DNA of 64,000 bases. Source: Sipunculus nudus (taxonomy: Eukaryota; Annelida; Sipuncula; Golfingiida; Sipunculidae). Under the pieces are notes generated by a model, which saw only the letters and a list, made by a program, of their open reading frames with translations, was not told the DNA's origin and searched no databases. The position numbers and the translations under genes are program-made. The stretch lies in NCBI GenBank assembly GCA_026874595.1, contig CM049317.1:39766401-39830400 (forward strand). The letters run 5' to 3'. Below, in pieces: positions 34,001 to 45,790 of this stretch (its first letter is position 1; every line of letters starts with the position of its first letter).

Positions 34001-36410
34001 GCGTAGGCAACAACGCCATACAGATTCCCATGGGAAAATTATTCCCGTGTGACGTCAGTATCAACGTGTTGCAGATTCTGCTGGGGTACGTATTCCAGTG
34101 TGACGTCGGGAACAACTGGTGCATATTCTGCTGGTGTTCGTAATCCCGTGTGGCGTAGGCAACAACGCCATACAGATTCCCATGGGAAAATTATTCCCGT
34201 GTGACGTCAGTATCAACGTGTTGCAGATTCTGCTGGGGTACGTATTCCAGTGTGACGTCGGGAACAACTGGTGCATATTCTGCTGGTGTTCGTATTCCCG
34301 TGTGGCGTAGGCAACAACGCCATACAGATTCCCATGGGAAAATTATTCCCGTGTGACGTCAGTATCAACGTGTTGCAGATTCTGCTGGGGTACGTATTCC
34401 AGTGTGACGTCGGGAACAACTGGTGCATATTCTGCTGGTGTTCGTAATCCCGTGTGGCGTAGGCAACAACGCCATACAGATTCCCATGGGAAAATTATTC
34501 CCGTGTGACGTCAGTATCGTGTTGCAGATTCTGCTGGGGTACGTATTCCAGTGTGACGTCGGAAACAACTGGTGCATATTCTGCTGGTGTTCGTAATCCC
34601 GTGTGGCGTAGGCAACAACGCCATACAGATTCCCATGGGAAAATTATTCCCGTGTGACGTCAGTATCAACGTGTTGCAGATTCTGCTGGGGTACGTATTC
34701 CAGTGTGACGTCGGGAACAACTGGTGCATATTCTGCTGGTGTTCGTATTCCCGTGTGGCGTAGGCAACAACGCCCGTACAGATTCCCATGAGGAAATTAT
34801 TCCCGTGTGACGTCAGTATCAACGTGTTGCAGATTCTGCTGGGTTACGTATTCCAGTGTGACGTCGGGAACAACTGGTGCATATTCTGCTGGTGTTCGTA
34901 ATCCGGTGTGGCGTAGGCAACAACGCCATACAGATTCCCATGGGAAAATTATTCCCGTGTGACGTCAGTATCAACGTGTTGCAGATTCTGCTGGGGTACG
35001 TATTCCAGTGTGACGTCGGGAACAACTGGTGCATATTCTGCTGGTGTTCGTAATCCCGTGTGGCGTAGGCAACAACGCCATACAGATTCCCATGGGAAAA
35101 TTATTCCCGTGTGACGTCAGTATCAACGTGTTGCAGATTCTGCTGGGGTACGTATTCCAGTGTGACGTCGGGAACAACTGGTGCATATTCTGCTGGTGTT
35201 CGTAATCCCGTGTGGCGTAGGCAACAACGCCATACAGATTCCCATGGGAAAATTATTCCCGTGTGACGTCAGTATCAACGTGTTGCAGATTCTGCTGGGG
35301 TACGTATTCCAGTGTGACGTCGGGAACAACTGGTGCATATTCTGCTGGTGTTCGTAATCCCGTGTGGCGTAGGCAACAACGCCATACAGATTCCCATGGG
35401 AAAATTATTCCCGTGTGACGTCAGTATCAACGTGTTGCAGATTCTGCTGGGGTACGTATTCCAGTGTGACGTCGGGAACAACTGGTGCATATTCTGCTGG
35501 TGTTCGTATTCCCGTGTGGCGTAGGCAACAACGCCCGTACAGATTCCCATGAGGAAATTATTCCCGTGTGACGATAGTATCAACGTGTTGCAGATTCTGC
35601 TGGGGTACGTATTCCAGTGTGACGTCGGGAACAACTGGTGCATATTCTGCTGGTGTTCGTATTCCCGTGTGGCGTAGGCAACAAAGCCATACAGATTCCC
35701 ATGAGGAAATTATTCCCGTGTGACGTCAGTATCAACGTGTTGCAGATTCTGCTGGGGTACGTATTCCAGTGTGACGTCGGGAACAACTGGTGCATATTCT
35801 GCTGGTGTTCGTATTCCCGTGTGGCGTAGGCAACAACGCCCGTACAGATTCCCATGGGGAAATTATTCCCGTGTGACGTCAGTATCAACGTGTTGCAGAT
35901 TCTGCTGGGGTACGAATTCCCGTGTGACGTCGGGAACAACTGGTGCATATTCTGCTGGTGTTCGTATTCCCGTGTGGCGTAGGCAACAACGCCCGTACAG
36001 ATTCCCATGGGGAAATTATTCCCGTGTGACGTCAGTATCAACGTGTTGCAGATTCTGCTGGGGTACGTATTCCAGTGTGACGTCGGGAACAACTGGTGCA
36101 TATTCTGCTGGTGTTCGTATTCCCGTGTGGCGTAGGCAACAACGCCCGTACAGATTCCCATGAGGAAATTATTCCCGTGTGACGTCAGTATCAACGTGTT
36201 GCAGATTCTGCTGGGGTACGTATTCCAGTGTGACGTCGGGAACAACTGGTGCATATTCTGCTGGTGTTCGTATTCCCGTGTGGGATTGGCAACAACGTCG
36301 TACACATTCCACTGGGGAAAGTATTCACGTATGATTTCGGTAACAACGTGGTAAAGTTCCCCTTGGGGACGAATCTGAACCACGTTATTACTAACGTCAC
36401 AGGGATTTTA
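31080..36410. repeat. 152-bp higher-order satellite array with CRE palindromes
   Basis: The basic monomer is about 51 bp (TACAGATTC.., GTATTCCCGTGTGACGTC.., AACAACGTGG). From about 31680 three diverged monomers form a 152-bp unit repeated about 30 times; landmark positions step 31834, 31986, 32138, 32290. One unit is 6 bp shorter (near 32440, and again 34515). The edges, 31080-31680 and 36290-36410, are degenerate monomers, as expected for array flanks. Each 152-bp unit holds the perfect palindromes TGACGTCA and TTCCCATGGGAA. Because 152 is not a multiple of three, the many open frames of 63-267 codons cannot stay in frame through the array, and I do not call them. Confidence 0.95.
31511..35660. 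repeat. 2,075-bp tandem duplication within the satellite
   Basis: The variant block ATTCCCGTGTGATTTCGGCA occurs at 31511 and 33586. Other rare variants recur at the same 2,075-base offset: the short unit (32440/34515), the GAGGAAATTATT variant (32714/34789) and GACGATAGTATC (33495/35570). A whole segment of about 13.7 units was therefore duplicated. The copies are nearly identical; a visible difference is GGGTTACGTA at about 34841. Confidence 0.9.
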
Positions 36411-37227
36411 GCCAATGTTATTTGTGGTGAAAATGTTTCATGTAGGTCATTCTGTGTGAAGTCAAAATATAGTTTTATAATCCATATTTGAACACCTCTC
36501 TTTAGCAAAGTTGCCATTGCATGTAACAAATAATAGCTCTAGATATTGTCTGAACAACTGTATAAATGAAAGAAAATATAAGATTGTTTCCTTTTTTCCG
36601 ACAGCCATCCCAGTTCGTATGGATATAGACCCCAGTGGTCGTACCCGGTAGAGGTGGAACCACTCCGCCCTCCGAGAGGTAAGTACTATATATCCAATGC
36701 TGCGGGATGTTCTTGTGTGTGTATTCAATTGCCAAATAATTGTTAATTGGCAAAAGTAAACAATTTATTTTGATAAAAATATGGCTTCAATATTAACACT
36801 CCCTTAAATTCATCCAGCAGAATCATTACATTCATATTGAAAATTTTAATATTAATGTTATATGTCATTGTTGCCCTCTTTATTATTATTAAAATCATTA
36901 ATTGGTAAATTATAACCACTACCTGATTCTGCCTCTGACATATAATAAAGCATAACGCCTTTCTGTAATTACCCAATACGTTATTGCTAGCATTTGTGCA
37001 CAATTATACCCCTATTTCATTGACATTCTTGGGACAACTCCAATTGTGGTCCATTTGAGACCTGACATACAAGTGCCTGCTTGTAGGCCACGAGTCCGAG
37101 CTTCACAGATATTATCATAAACTGGGAAAACAACAAGACAACGAAGAGGAGGGGAACGCATAATGTCCAGAACAAATGTTGACATCTCTGACCCGGCTCA
37201 TTGCCATATACACCCATCCACCCCACA

Positions 37228-37228
<1 letters not shown>
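36411..37228. other. AT-rich spacer containing an exon-like segment
   Basis: No repeat is recognised here. A short GC-rich segment with strong splice-like borders lies at 36605-36678 (listed separately). Other frames are random. Confidence 0.45.
36605..36678 (+). other. Candidate internal coding exon of a host gene
   Basis: A pyrimidine-rich tract ends in CCGACAG at 36598-36604, a good splice acceptor. A GAG-GTAAGT donor begins at 36679. The 74-bp interval between them is clearly more GC-rich than its AT-rich surroundings. Only one of its three frames is open across the whole interval; it would encode 24 residues rich in Pro, Tyr, Arg and Glu (beginning HPSSYGYRPQ). I recognise no family and see no partner exon nearby. 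This rests on splice signals and composition only, so it may be chance. Confidence 0.3.

Positions 37229-37297
<69 letters not shown>
37229..37297. repeat. (TA)n microsatellite
   Basis: A nearly pure TA dinucleotide repeat of about 65 bp that gives spurious Ile-Tyr open frames on both strands. Confidence 0.95.
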
Positions 37298-37299
<2 letters not shown>

Positions 37300-38539
37300 A
37301 GTCAGAACTGAGTTCATTATATTCAAAATTCGATCTTCGTGGGAAATTTATATTCAAATATCGCAGGAATACTTGATAATGTGACTGATAGCAGATGTAG
37401 GTTACAGATGTTGGACTGTCGCTGATTTGGTAAACTTATTTCAATGTCACTGCTCAATTCAATATTCAACTACTTATCATGTGCAATCTGACAGAGAGAA
37501 CGTTAGACCTTCGGCTCTTTCTTTTCGCTTATGAAACCGCAGTGCCAAGTAAAGATGTTATACAACATATATGTAACCCACATTACAATCACTGTGCGTC
37601 CGCCTAAAGCGATCAATGTCTTTAGCACCATGGCACGTAAGTAATTCAACCAACAGGTAATGGTTTTGTCATTGCAAGCAGTTACGCCTCTGTTTTTCCC
37701 TGTGTTTATTATATTGCATATACGTTGTTGCCTATGAGTGATATGTTATAAAAAAGCTAGGTAAAATACGGCGGGGTCTCCTACCAAAGAGTTATTATTC
37801 ATTTTTTTTCTGTACCAAATAAGCTAAGTTTTATTTAGGAACGCAGTGAAATATATTTTATCACTATTCTTACCAAGTTTGTGGTTTATTTCTTGGTCAG
37901 CGCTTCGGGTTGGGATTAGCTCCAGTTCACAACTTCTTCTTGGTGACATGATGTTCTTTATTTCTCACAAACGAACAAGCTTGTGTTGGTTCCTAATGGT
38001 TACAGGTCTCTCTACTCTCTGTCTCTCTTCCTACTGTGTCTCTCTTCTCTCCCTACTCCATTCTGTCTTTTCTCACTAATCTATCTCGATTCTCACTACT
38101 CCCTCTCTCTCTCTCTCTTTCTGCCCTAGTCTCTGTCTACACTTCTACTCTATACATTTTCCAAAACTTGGCAACGTGAGAATGAACAGTAAAATTACAG
38201 CTTACAAATTAAGATGACCAATAACAATGACATAAAGAGCTCTGGTTCACTGAATCTGGACTGCCAATTTACAGGTGTGCCTGACTGCCTATGTCGTTCT
38301 AAAAACCACTTCTGGCAGTTAATTAATTAAGAAAGGTCATCAGAGATACCATACATGCCAAGCCGGATGAACACATTAATTATCAAAGCAAATAGAGGCT
38401 GTTCATGAGATCTGGAGGTGTTGAGACCAAAATTAGACGGGTTAAAATACGAGTAACCCAAACAAATTGCAAGAATTTGTTTTATGGTGATTTTCTGTAC
38501 TGTATGACCAGATAAACAATATTTTAAAAGACTCCGGAA
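37298..38539. other. AT-rich spacer with a CT-rich tract
   Basis: A CT/TCTC-rich stretch covers about 38005-38135, with a pure (CT)n core near 38102-38120. No gene or dispersed repeat is recognised elsewhere. Confidence 0.5.
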
Positions 38540-38940
38540 AAAATTTTTTATTGTCAAGATGGCGTCCAAGATCCTTTAGTATTCATCACTGAGTTGTATT
38601 ATTGGTATCTGCTTCTAGGTTTTTGGGGTCCAGACATCTTTTGGAACCAATAAAATCATTTTCCCGTATTTATATTACTGGCAAATCCAAGATGGCTTCA
38701 AAAATGGCCAAAAATTCTTTAAAAAATGGCCATAAATCATTTATTTTTCACCAAAGAGTTGTAATTATGGTATGTGCGATTACATTTTTGGTTTGTATAT
38801 CCAATGAAACTAAATAAAGCATTGCCGTGTAGTTATGTGACTGACAAATCAAAGATGGCCCAAAATGGCTATTATTGGGTGATCATGTAATTTAAATTAT
38901 GAAATATGATATCCAATATGTCCACTTATGCACTGTAAAT
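38540..38940. repeat. F4 dispersed repeat (AAGATGGC family), copy 1
   Basis: The copy carries repeated CAAGATGGC / AATGGCCA words and the phrase ACTAAATAAAGCATTGCCGTG..GTTATGTGACTG (about 38807-38850). The same phrase appears in reverse complement near 41855-41900, and related CCATCTTGGA blocks occur at 45470-45480. It is a degenerate, unclassified family. Confidence 0.55.
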
Positions 38941-41399
38941 TCTTAAGACAGTTCTAAGACAGTAAAAATTAGTGGAGGATAAAACAGAACGAAGGTAATC
39001 GAGGTTAACAAGTAATTTTGCCATATGGTGTAAGGCACAGAATTGAACTCGGTCTTGAACTCGGGCCTGTTCATGAGATCAGGTCTCGACATCAAGGCCA
39101 AATCGAGCTCCGGTCCAATAGGAACAAACTCTGTGGAACATACTGGGAAACATGCTGCAAACATATACGTGTATATGTAACATTTGTGTAACTGTTAAAG
39201 AATATTAAAATGGTTGATCATTCTACTTTTGTATGTACCTTTTGCTTTGCCCTATACTCCTCGTATTAATGTTTTTATTTGTTTGATCTCCCATCCCAAA
39301 TTCCTGGCATCTTAATAGTCTATCAAGTCCGGCGTTTACGTCTATGTGCGTCATAATAATATGCTGTGGGTCAGTAGCCCTGTTTTTCATCGCATGGACA
39401 ACTGTATTGGGCTTTGTGAATCATTTCGATTCCATGATTTATTTGCGGCCCTCACTTGCAAATTTTGCGATTTCAGCGATGACGATATTGGCAAAATATA
39501 GTTTTGAATGCATTACTTGGTCCTTCCTTGCTTTCTTTTGCCTCAACTGAGTTCAAGAATTAGGCGTTGCTTGGGAATTCTTCATACAGATGAAGTTTTA
39601 TCCAGCAAGGGTGAGCTTTTGTAATCCCTGTATGTGATGCACGCCAAACTCTTCTCAGAAACAGATAAAATGATATGCCTCTCTCCGATTAGCTGTCTGA
39701 TGTGCTGCTCTTGTTATTATTACTGCAAGAAATAACTGCGGTATCCTTGAAATCTTGTGGCATGACCTCTTCCTCCAAGAAATGTCATATAATGTTACGT
39801 TGAATTGCAGATCATAATGCCCCTAGTGCTTTCATAACCTGCTGTAGTATGGGACAGGATCAAGCGTTTCAGTGATAGGTTACTAATGGATATGATCCAG
39901 TTTCTGTGCAATGACTGTGGAAAATCTATATATGAGTTTATGAAAGTGTTGAAATTTCTTTCATTTATGACCCACTTCACATTTAATGGTGCATGCAGTT
40001 TGTTTAGAGGAGCGAGCCGCACTTTGTTTGCAGGTTCCATATACTGCTTTGGTGGAGCTGAAGAAAATGTAGAGGTCTTAGTTTCAGCATGGTGCTGAAC
40101 TTTGTCAAATTTCTACTCTCACCATGCTTACTTCTTCCTTCACTGTGCTGCTTAGGCCAGACTCTTCAGTTCCTCAAAAGAGTTCTTTTGTAGGAGTGAA
40201 AGACATTCTGCAATCTAAGAAGGCGTATGTTCATTCTCAAACAGTTATTCTTGATTGACGCTTTTTGGGAACCGAATGTTGACTCCTTCCCCTTAACCAA
40301 AATTCCGAACCGGTTTCCGTTTTGTTTACTAGCTCCTGACAGAGTTCTGTGGGAGGTAAGAATATTTTCCAGGCTAGTGGCAAAGGGGTTAAGAAGATAT
40401 ATATATGTTTCAATTCATCAGTATTAGATGTTTTATAGGTATAAGTTGTTTCCTGGTGGACGGTGTAGTGTTCAGCATACGGATCTATCTGAGCAGGCGG
40501 TGGTAAAACTAAAACTGAGCTGCATGCACGGCCCTGGTGATCCTGGGGTCTTGTGTTTTGCACCCTTGGCTAATGGCTTAGCACATAAAGTGGCACTGTT
40601 TGGATCTCAGATGCTTCCAATTTATTTTGTATTTGTCTGATTATCTGAAAGAAGTGTTTGTGAAAGTCAGGTTTTTCTCCACAAAGATGATTAAACCAGA
40701 ACATTATCTAGAAACATATACTATTGCCCTGTGGACCAGGCACGCCCCCTTATTTCTGTAGTTGGTACCGACTCTGGCATTTCAGGTCGATCAGCAACAT
40801 GCGCTTGTCTCCAGAGGAGATGGATTTCAAGATCCCCATATAGACGGATTGTGGGGAGATTTGAAGGTCAGGCTCTCTAGCGTGGCAAGAGAGGTAGCAG
40901 TGTTTCATCAGACGTTCACTGATTAGAGTTTGTAAACTGATAAGTTTTAGAAATGTTATTATTCCCCATGAACTTTCCTCAATATGTACGCATTATATAA
41001 GCTTTGAATCTAGAAAGGAAAGGTTGCACCCTTCACTTAATCTTTCCGTCTCTGAATAAACTATAATATAATGATAAAGTCTGGAAACAAAAGTGATATA
41101 GATGTTACAAACTGGTGGATAATCAATCAGTTGAGCCATTTACTAGCAAGCATGGATGTAGTCTTCTGAAGATTGTCCATAGCTGCTGCTTAATAGAACA
41201 ATGTAGCTGTTGGAGTCTGAAACTATACCAGCGTTTTTTTTTTTTTTGACCAGATTAACTGTACACATGCAGCATTCCATACAGCAAGATAATGGATGAT
41301 CAAGGATGATAATTTTACACTTGACTCTGATCAGATAAATAGAAACCCCATACAAAAAACTGTGTTTTAATGATAACACTCATCGTGCGATCCCAATTC
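38941..41399. other. Long spacer, no gene recognised
   Basis: About 2.4 kb has only short frames of at most 108 codons and no domains. A poly-T run is at 41235-41247. A weak acceptor/donor pair near 40331-40357 (TTTACTAG, GGAGGTAAGA) encloses too little to call. I see nothing else. Confidence 0.4.
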
Positions 41400-42010
41400 A
41401 AGTGGCCCCAGCATTTTTGTTCCTGAGAGTTTTGGAGTAAACACCTTTATTACCTATCTAATTGAAATGCGCCAGTTTTAGCCGGTTTCAATGTAGTGGT
41501 AGCCATCTTTGGTCTATTGTTTGATTTTTAGAATACCTGAATACTCTAGGATTTACTCCTGGTCTTAATTTCTCATTTTTAGACACCAAGCCTAGCGGCA
41601 GAAATCAAACTGTCAACGATAGAACCTTTAAACCATATTTTTGTAATTTTATTCGGCTTACATCTTTGATGCTATCTTATAGAAGTATAGGTTACCTGCA
41701 CATTTTAGTTTATTCCCAGCATTTTTATTACTGGGCAGAAAATTAACCCTAAAAATAAGTAAAGACACCAAAAACTAAGGCAATAATATATATAATGTGA
41801 CTTAAGAACTTTTGAAACAAATGACGTAATCGGCAGCCATTTTGACGCTACCTTTTATTGCCAGTCACATGACTACACAGCGATGCTTTATTTGGTTTCA
41901 ATTTATTCACAAACCAATAAATGTAAAATTAGATACAAAATACTACTCAAAGATGATTAAAGAACTTGTATTTGCCAGTGACATAATATGTAATGATGTT
42001 TCTGTTAGTT
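41400..42010. repeat. F4 dispersed repeat, copy 2 (inverted relative to copy 1)
   Basis: AGCCATCTTTGG and GGCAGCCATTTTGACGC words, with CAGTCACATGACTACACAGC then GATGCTTTATTTGGTTTC, are the reverse complement of the phrase at 38807-38870. The copy is degenerate. Confidence 0.5.
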
Positions 42011-42935
42011 CCAATGTATTTCTGGAAAAAAACCCCAAAAAACAAGCAGTGCATACTAAAATTACAACTCTATCATGAAAACAAGGGACCCTTGGGTCAC
42101 GGCGCTCAACTGTCATATATGATCGCAAAATATGATTTGGAAATGAGGCACATTCTGGTTTTGTGTGGTAATAAATATAAGCTAGATTATGAGTTGTTGG
42201 TGTTTAGATTATGTAAGATTTTGATAGTATCTTTGGAGACAGGGAAGAGAATGGTGTCATTTATATTATTTACAAATGGAGTGCTAATGTCACTCAGGTT
42301 TTGACCTGGCCTTTTAACTTTTTCTACATTGCAGTAGAAGTATTTGAAAAACTGTCCATTATCAGTCATGTTAATTATGCTCTTCACAAATGAGTTAGCT
42401 GTTATTTAATAATTACAGGTTATCCCTACACAAGATTAGCACTAGCACATATAATATAATAGTTTAAGTATTTATTTAAATTTAATAACAAATATTGGGC
42501 CAAATATAATTTAATTAAAAATAATAAAAGATTCATATAATTTTTTTAATAATATAACTTTCATTTTTACCTGTATTCCTATTCTTATGCATGATATTAT
42601 GGAGAACATATTCATATTCATATTCAAATACATTTGCCAAGGATTCGCACCATGTCTGGTATTTATTCAGGTTTAGCCAAAAAAGATGTTTAGAATCAAG
42701 AATATACAAAATTCGAAAATTTAAATAATGATCATAAGTACCTGGTTTTATGCATGTTATTTATATTAAAATAATAAAACTCATTTATTCACTTTTGACT
42801 TCTTTCACATCAATCTACATACTAGACACAGTAAGCGTCTAGGTTAACATTATCAACTGCATCTTTGTCTATCATTAATTTCCTTCATATGATCCCTAAT
42901 GATTAGAAATGAATTATATAATTTAATTATTTTTT

Positions 42936-43690
42936 GTATCCGCTAAAACAGTTTTGCGGATACTATGTTTTTGACCCGATTCCGCCGCCGCCGCCGGGTT
43001 AGTTTCCGGAATAGAACTCTGAGACCACTGGACAGATTTTTCCGAAACTTTACACGATTATCGGGTCACATATGAACTGGTGCCAAAATATTTCGCGTTG
43101 ACCTCTGACCTTTCCTCTCTCCAGTGCGTCCATCTGTGCATATGTTTTGACACATTAACCCACATATCTTCGGACTCGTTTGACCAATCAGGAAACATTT
43201 TTTTCACAAATGTAGCCCTTGGATAAATTTTTTATACCATACATAAAAATGGTGGCGCCACCTGCAACCATTTTTGCACAGCGTCCATCTGTTCATCTGC
43301 CTGAGGTTTAAATGACTCATATCTCAGCAGTGAATGGACTTATCCACCTGAAATTTTGCATGTGCATTCATCCTGGATAGCTTTCTTGATTTTACGTTCA
43401 GGCTGCAGACATCCAGGCCTGTATCTCAGGACTGGTTTGACGTATCCTCCTGAAATTTTGGATGTGTATAGATCTCACATAGCTCTTTTTCCTACACAAA
43501 ACTGGTGGCGCAACTACAGCCATTATTGCACAGCGTCCGTCTGTTTGTCTGCCATTGGATAAAATCACTCGGATTATCTCGGCAGTAGTTTGACTTATAT
43601 GCTTAAAATTTTGCAATTCTATACAACTTGAAACACTTTCTGGATTTTGTGGCAGGTGGCGCCACCTACATACACATTTCGGCTGCAGAC
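42936..43690. repeat. F3 repeat with a 14-bp hairpin head
   Basis: The repeat starts with the hairpin GTATCCGCTAAAAC-AG-GTTTTGCGGATAC-like fold (42936-42963, one bulge), followed by a (CCG)n run near 42983. Three modules contain TTGCACAGCGTCC and a TCTGTTCATCTGCC-like phrase. The palindrome GGTGGCGCCACC is exact at 43251-43262 and 43655-43666 and degenerate near 43504. The module layout resembles F1 and F2, although the hairpin sequence differs. Confidence 0.55.
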
Positions 43691-44110
43691 GTCCATGCTA
43701 AAATGCAACACTCCTCTCTCTATTTGTAATTGCAAGGTACTTACTGTTACTTATCAATTATCAAATTCCTTTTCTAAAAATTTTTCTTAAATCTGTTTTT
43801 AAAAACAATAAAATTTATTAATGATGAGTTTGGTTGGACAAATGGATCAACTGTGGCCAGCCATAAGCTGTCTGTCTGCCAAGTATATGCTCCACCTCAA
43901 GCGTGCATAATTTGCCTGAAAAGTCAACAAGGTCACCATACAAGTGACTGAAGAGGGGCTGGGTAGAGCCTGAGTCTGACATGGCCTCATAAAATCTTTA
44001 ATAAAAGCCACAGTTTTTGATTAATTTATTTCAGCCTTCAAAACTAACAGGCTGAAATACGTATAAGTGCATGATATGAAAATTATATCAACAGTGCTTA
44101 CGGGAAACAA

Positions 44111-45390
44111 ACGTGCCATGGTCAAATTTGGGCAAAATTTAAGGTACTGATTTCATATTAATACTAACAAATTTTAAAAAATTCAAATTCAGATCTAATT
44201 TTCATTATGCAATTGAATCTTGATTTAATTAAGTTATATCCATGAAAAAAGTCTCTAGCTTCAGCAATTTTCATGTTAAGTGAGTAAATATATTCTCTAG
44301 CTTCAGCAATTCTCATGTTAAGGGAGTAAATATATTTCTTGAATTTTTATAAAGTGCATTATGTTTGGGCCCATAACGTAAAACAGTTACGCAATACTGA
44401 CATCATTTCTGGTATGGGCATAGCGAATGTATATAAAAATATGTATATTATATATTATCAAAGTCAAATCAGTGGTTTTCATATTAGGCAGTCTTGAAGT
44501 TAAACAATGTGTTTTTAATGGAAAATTGAAGTTTTTCCTTAATATCTCGAAGGAATCATTTTGTAGTGACCAAATTCTTGGCATGGTAGGGAATTTTTGG
44601 GACACCTAACTGTATGCAAAATTTTTAGAGCTGAGAGCTGGCCTGGGAAGCTCGGGAGCTGAGCTCTGGCAAACTTCATAACACTAGCTTGATGTAAACA
44701 ATACGTAACATGGTGCTAGAAAACTTGAATAAAATCTACAAATTTTGATCAACTGGTTTCAAATTTCTGATGTTAACAGATGAGATGCTTATGAAAACAT
44801 GTTGTGAATATTAAATTCACAGCAGTTACAGAGAAAAAACGTGCCATGGTCAAATTTGGGCAAAATTTAAGGTACTGATTTCATATTAATACTAATAACT
44901 TTTAAAAAATTCAAATTCAGATCTTATTTTCATTATGCAATTGAATCTTGATTTAATTAAGTTATATCCATGAAAAAAGTCTCTAGCTTCAGCAATTTTC
45001 ATGTAAAGTGAGTAAATATATTTCCTGATTTTTTACAAAGTGCATAATGTTCCGGGCAATAACTTAAAAAATTACACAATACTGACATAATGTCTTGTAT
45101 GTATATAGGAAATATATATAGAGGAATATGTATATGAGATTTGATCAAAAACAGATCAGTGGTTTTTATAAAAGGCAGCCTTGAAGTGTAACAGTGTTTT
45201 TTTTAATGGAAAATGGAGGGTTTTCCTTAATATCTCAGAGGAATGAAGTCCTAGTGATCCAATTTTCGGTATGGAAGGAGATTTTGAGGACATCTTACTG
45301 TATGAAAGATTTTGGATTTCCCAAGTCCAACGATTTCAAAACATGCCCTGTTAACGGACGGACGGCTGGCCGGACGGACAAATGACCATG
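44111..45390. repeat. 728-bp imperfect tandem duplication
   Basis: ACGTGCCATGGTCAAATTTG starts at 44111 and 44839, followed in both by the same text for several hundred bases, including GTCTCTAGCTTCAGCAATTT and a CCTTAATATCTC phrase (about 44537 and 45224). A short piece (TCTAGCTTCAGCAATT) is repeated a third time at 44295. Confidence 0.8.
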
Positions 45391-45424
45391 ACTAAAGCTC
45401 AGATGACTTGTAGTCAGCTGAGCT

Positions 45425-45790
45425 TAAACGGATTTATGACAATTTTAAGGATCTAACGGCCATTTTTGACGCCATCTTGGAATTTTTAGTGACATAAATA
45501 CGTAATGATGTTTCTGTTGGCTTTCTTGGTCCCGAAAACCTAGAAGTATATACCAGATTTAAAACTCTACGATTAAAAATGAATTATTTAGTGCCGTTTT
45601 TTAGGACTTGGATTTTTCAATGACATAAATACGTAATGTTGTTTTTGTTGGATGCAATGGAATCCTGGACCCCAGGAACCTAGTTGCAGATACCATTATT
45701 ACAACACTATGATGAATCTGAATGATTTATTGCCATTTAGGGGCTTGTCAGCTATCTTAGACGCCATCGTGAAAATAACTTTTCCGGGGT
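45425..45790. repeat. F4 dispersed repeat, copy 3
   Basis: Two subcopies of GACATAAATACGTAATG followed by TTGTTTTTGTTGG-like sequence occur (45489 and 45620), with GACGCCATCTTGGA (45470) and GACGCCATCGTGA (45759) words. The family is the same as at 38540-38940 and 41400-42010. It is degenerate. Confidence 0.5.

Larger units (their letters stand above)
42081..45424 (-). mobile_element. F2 repeat, copy d (with F3 inside)
   Basis: The left end has ACAAG followed by the palindromic GACCC-TT-GGGTC (42087-42098) and GGCGCTCAACTG. The right end is a GGACGGACGGCTGGCCGG run (45354-45377), then the hairpin AGCTCAGATGACT / AGTCAGCTGAGCT (about 45396-45424). That hairpin corresponds to the one at 22362-22390 in copy b. 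The interior includes a separate hairpin-headed repeat (42936-43690) and a 728-bp tandem duplication (44111 and 44839). No coding capacity is seen. Confidence 0.5.

Noticed and set aside
35580-36383. Open frame of 267 codons and many 71-codon frames in the satellite
   Set aside because: The 152-bp unit is not a multiple of three, the frames restart in each unit, and the same DNA is open on the other strand.
31080-36410. CRISPR-like array
   Set aside because: The whole unit repeats with no unique spacers, and the sequence is eukaryotic with no cas genes.
37176-37376. Ile-Tyr repeat peptide
   Set aside because: It is a translation of the (TA)n microsatellite.
40237-40563. Open frame of 108 codons on the minus strand
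   Set aside because: No recognisable domain and no supporting context.
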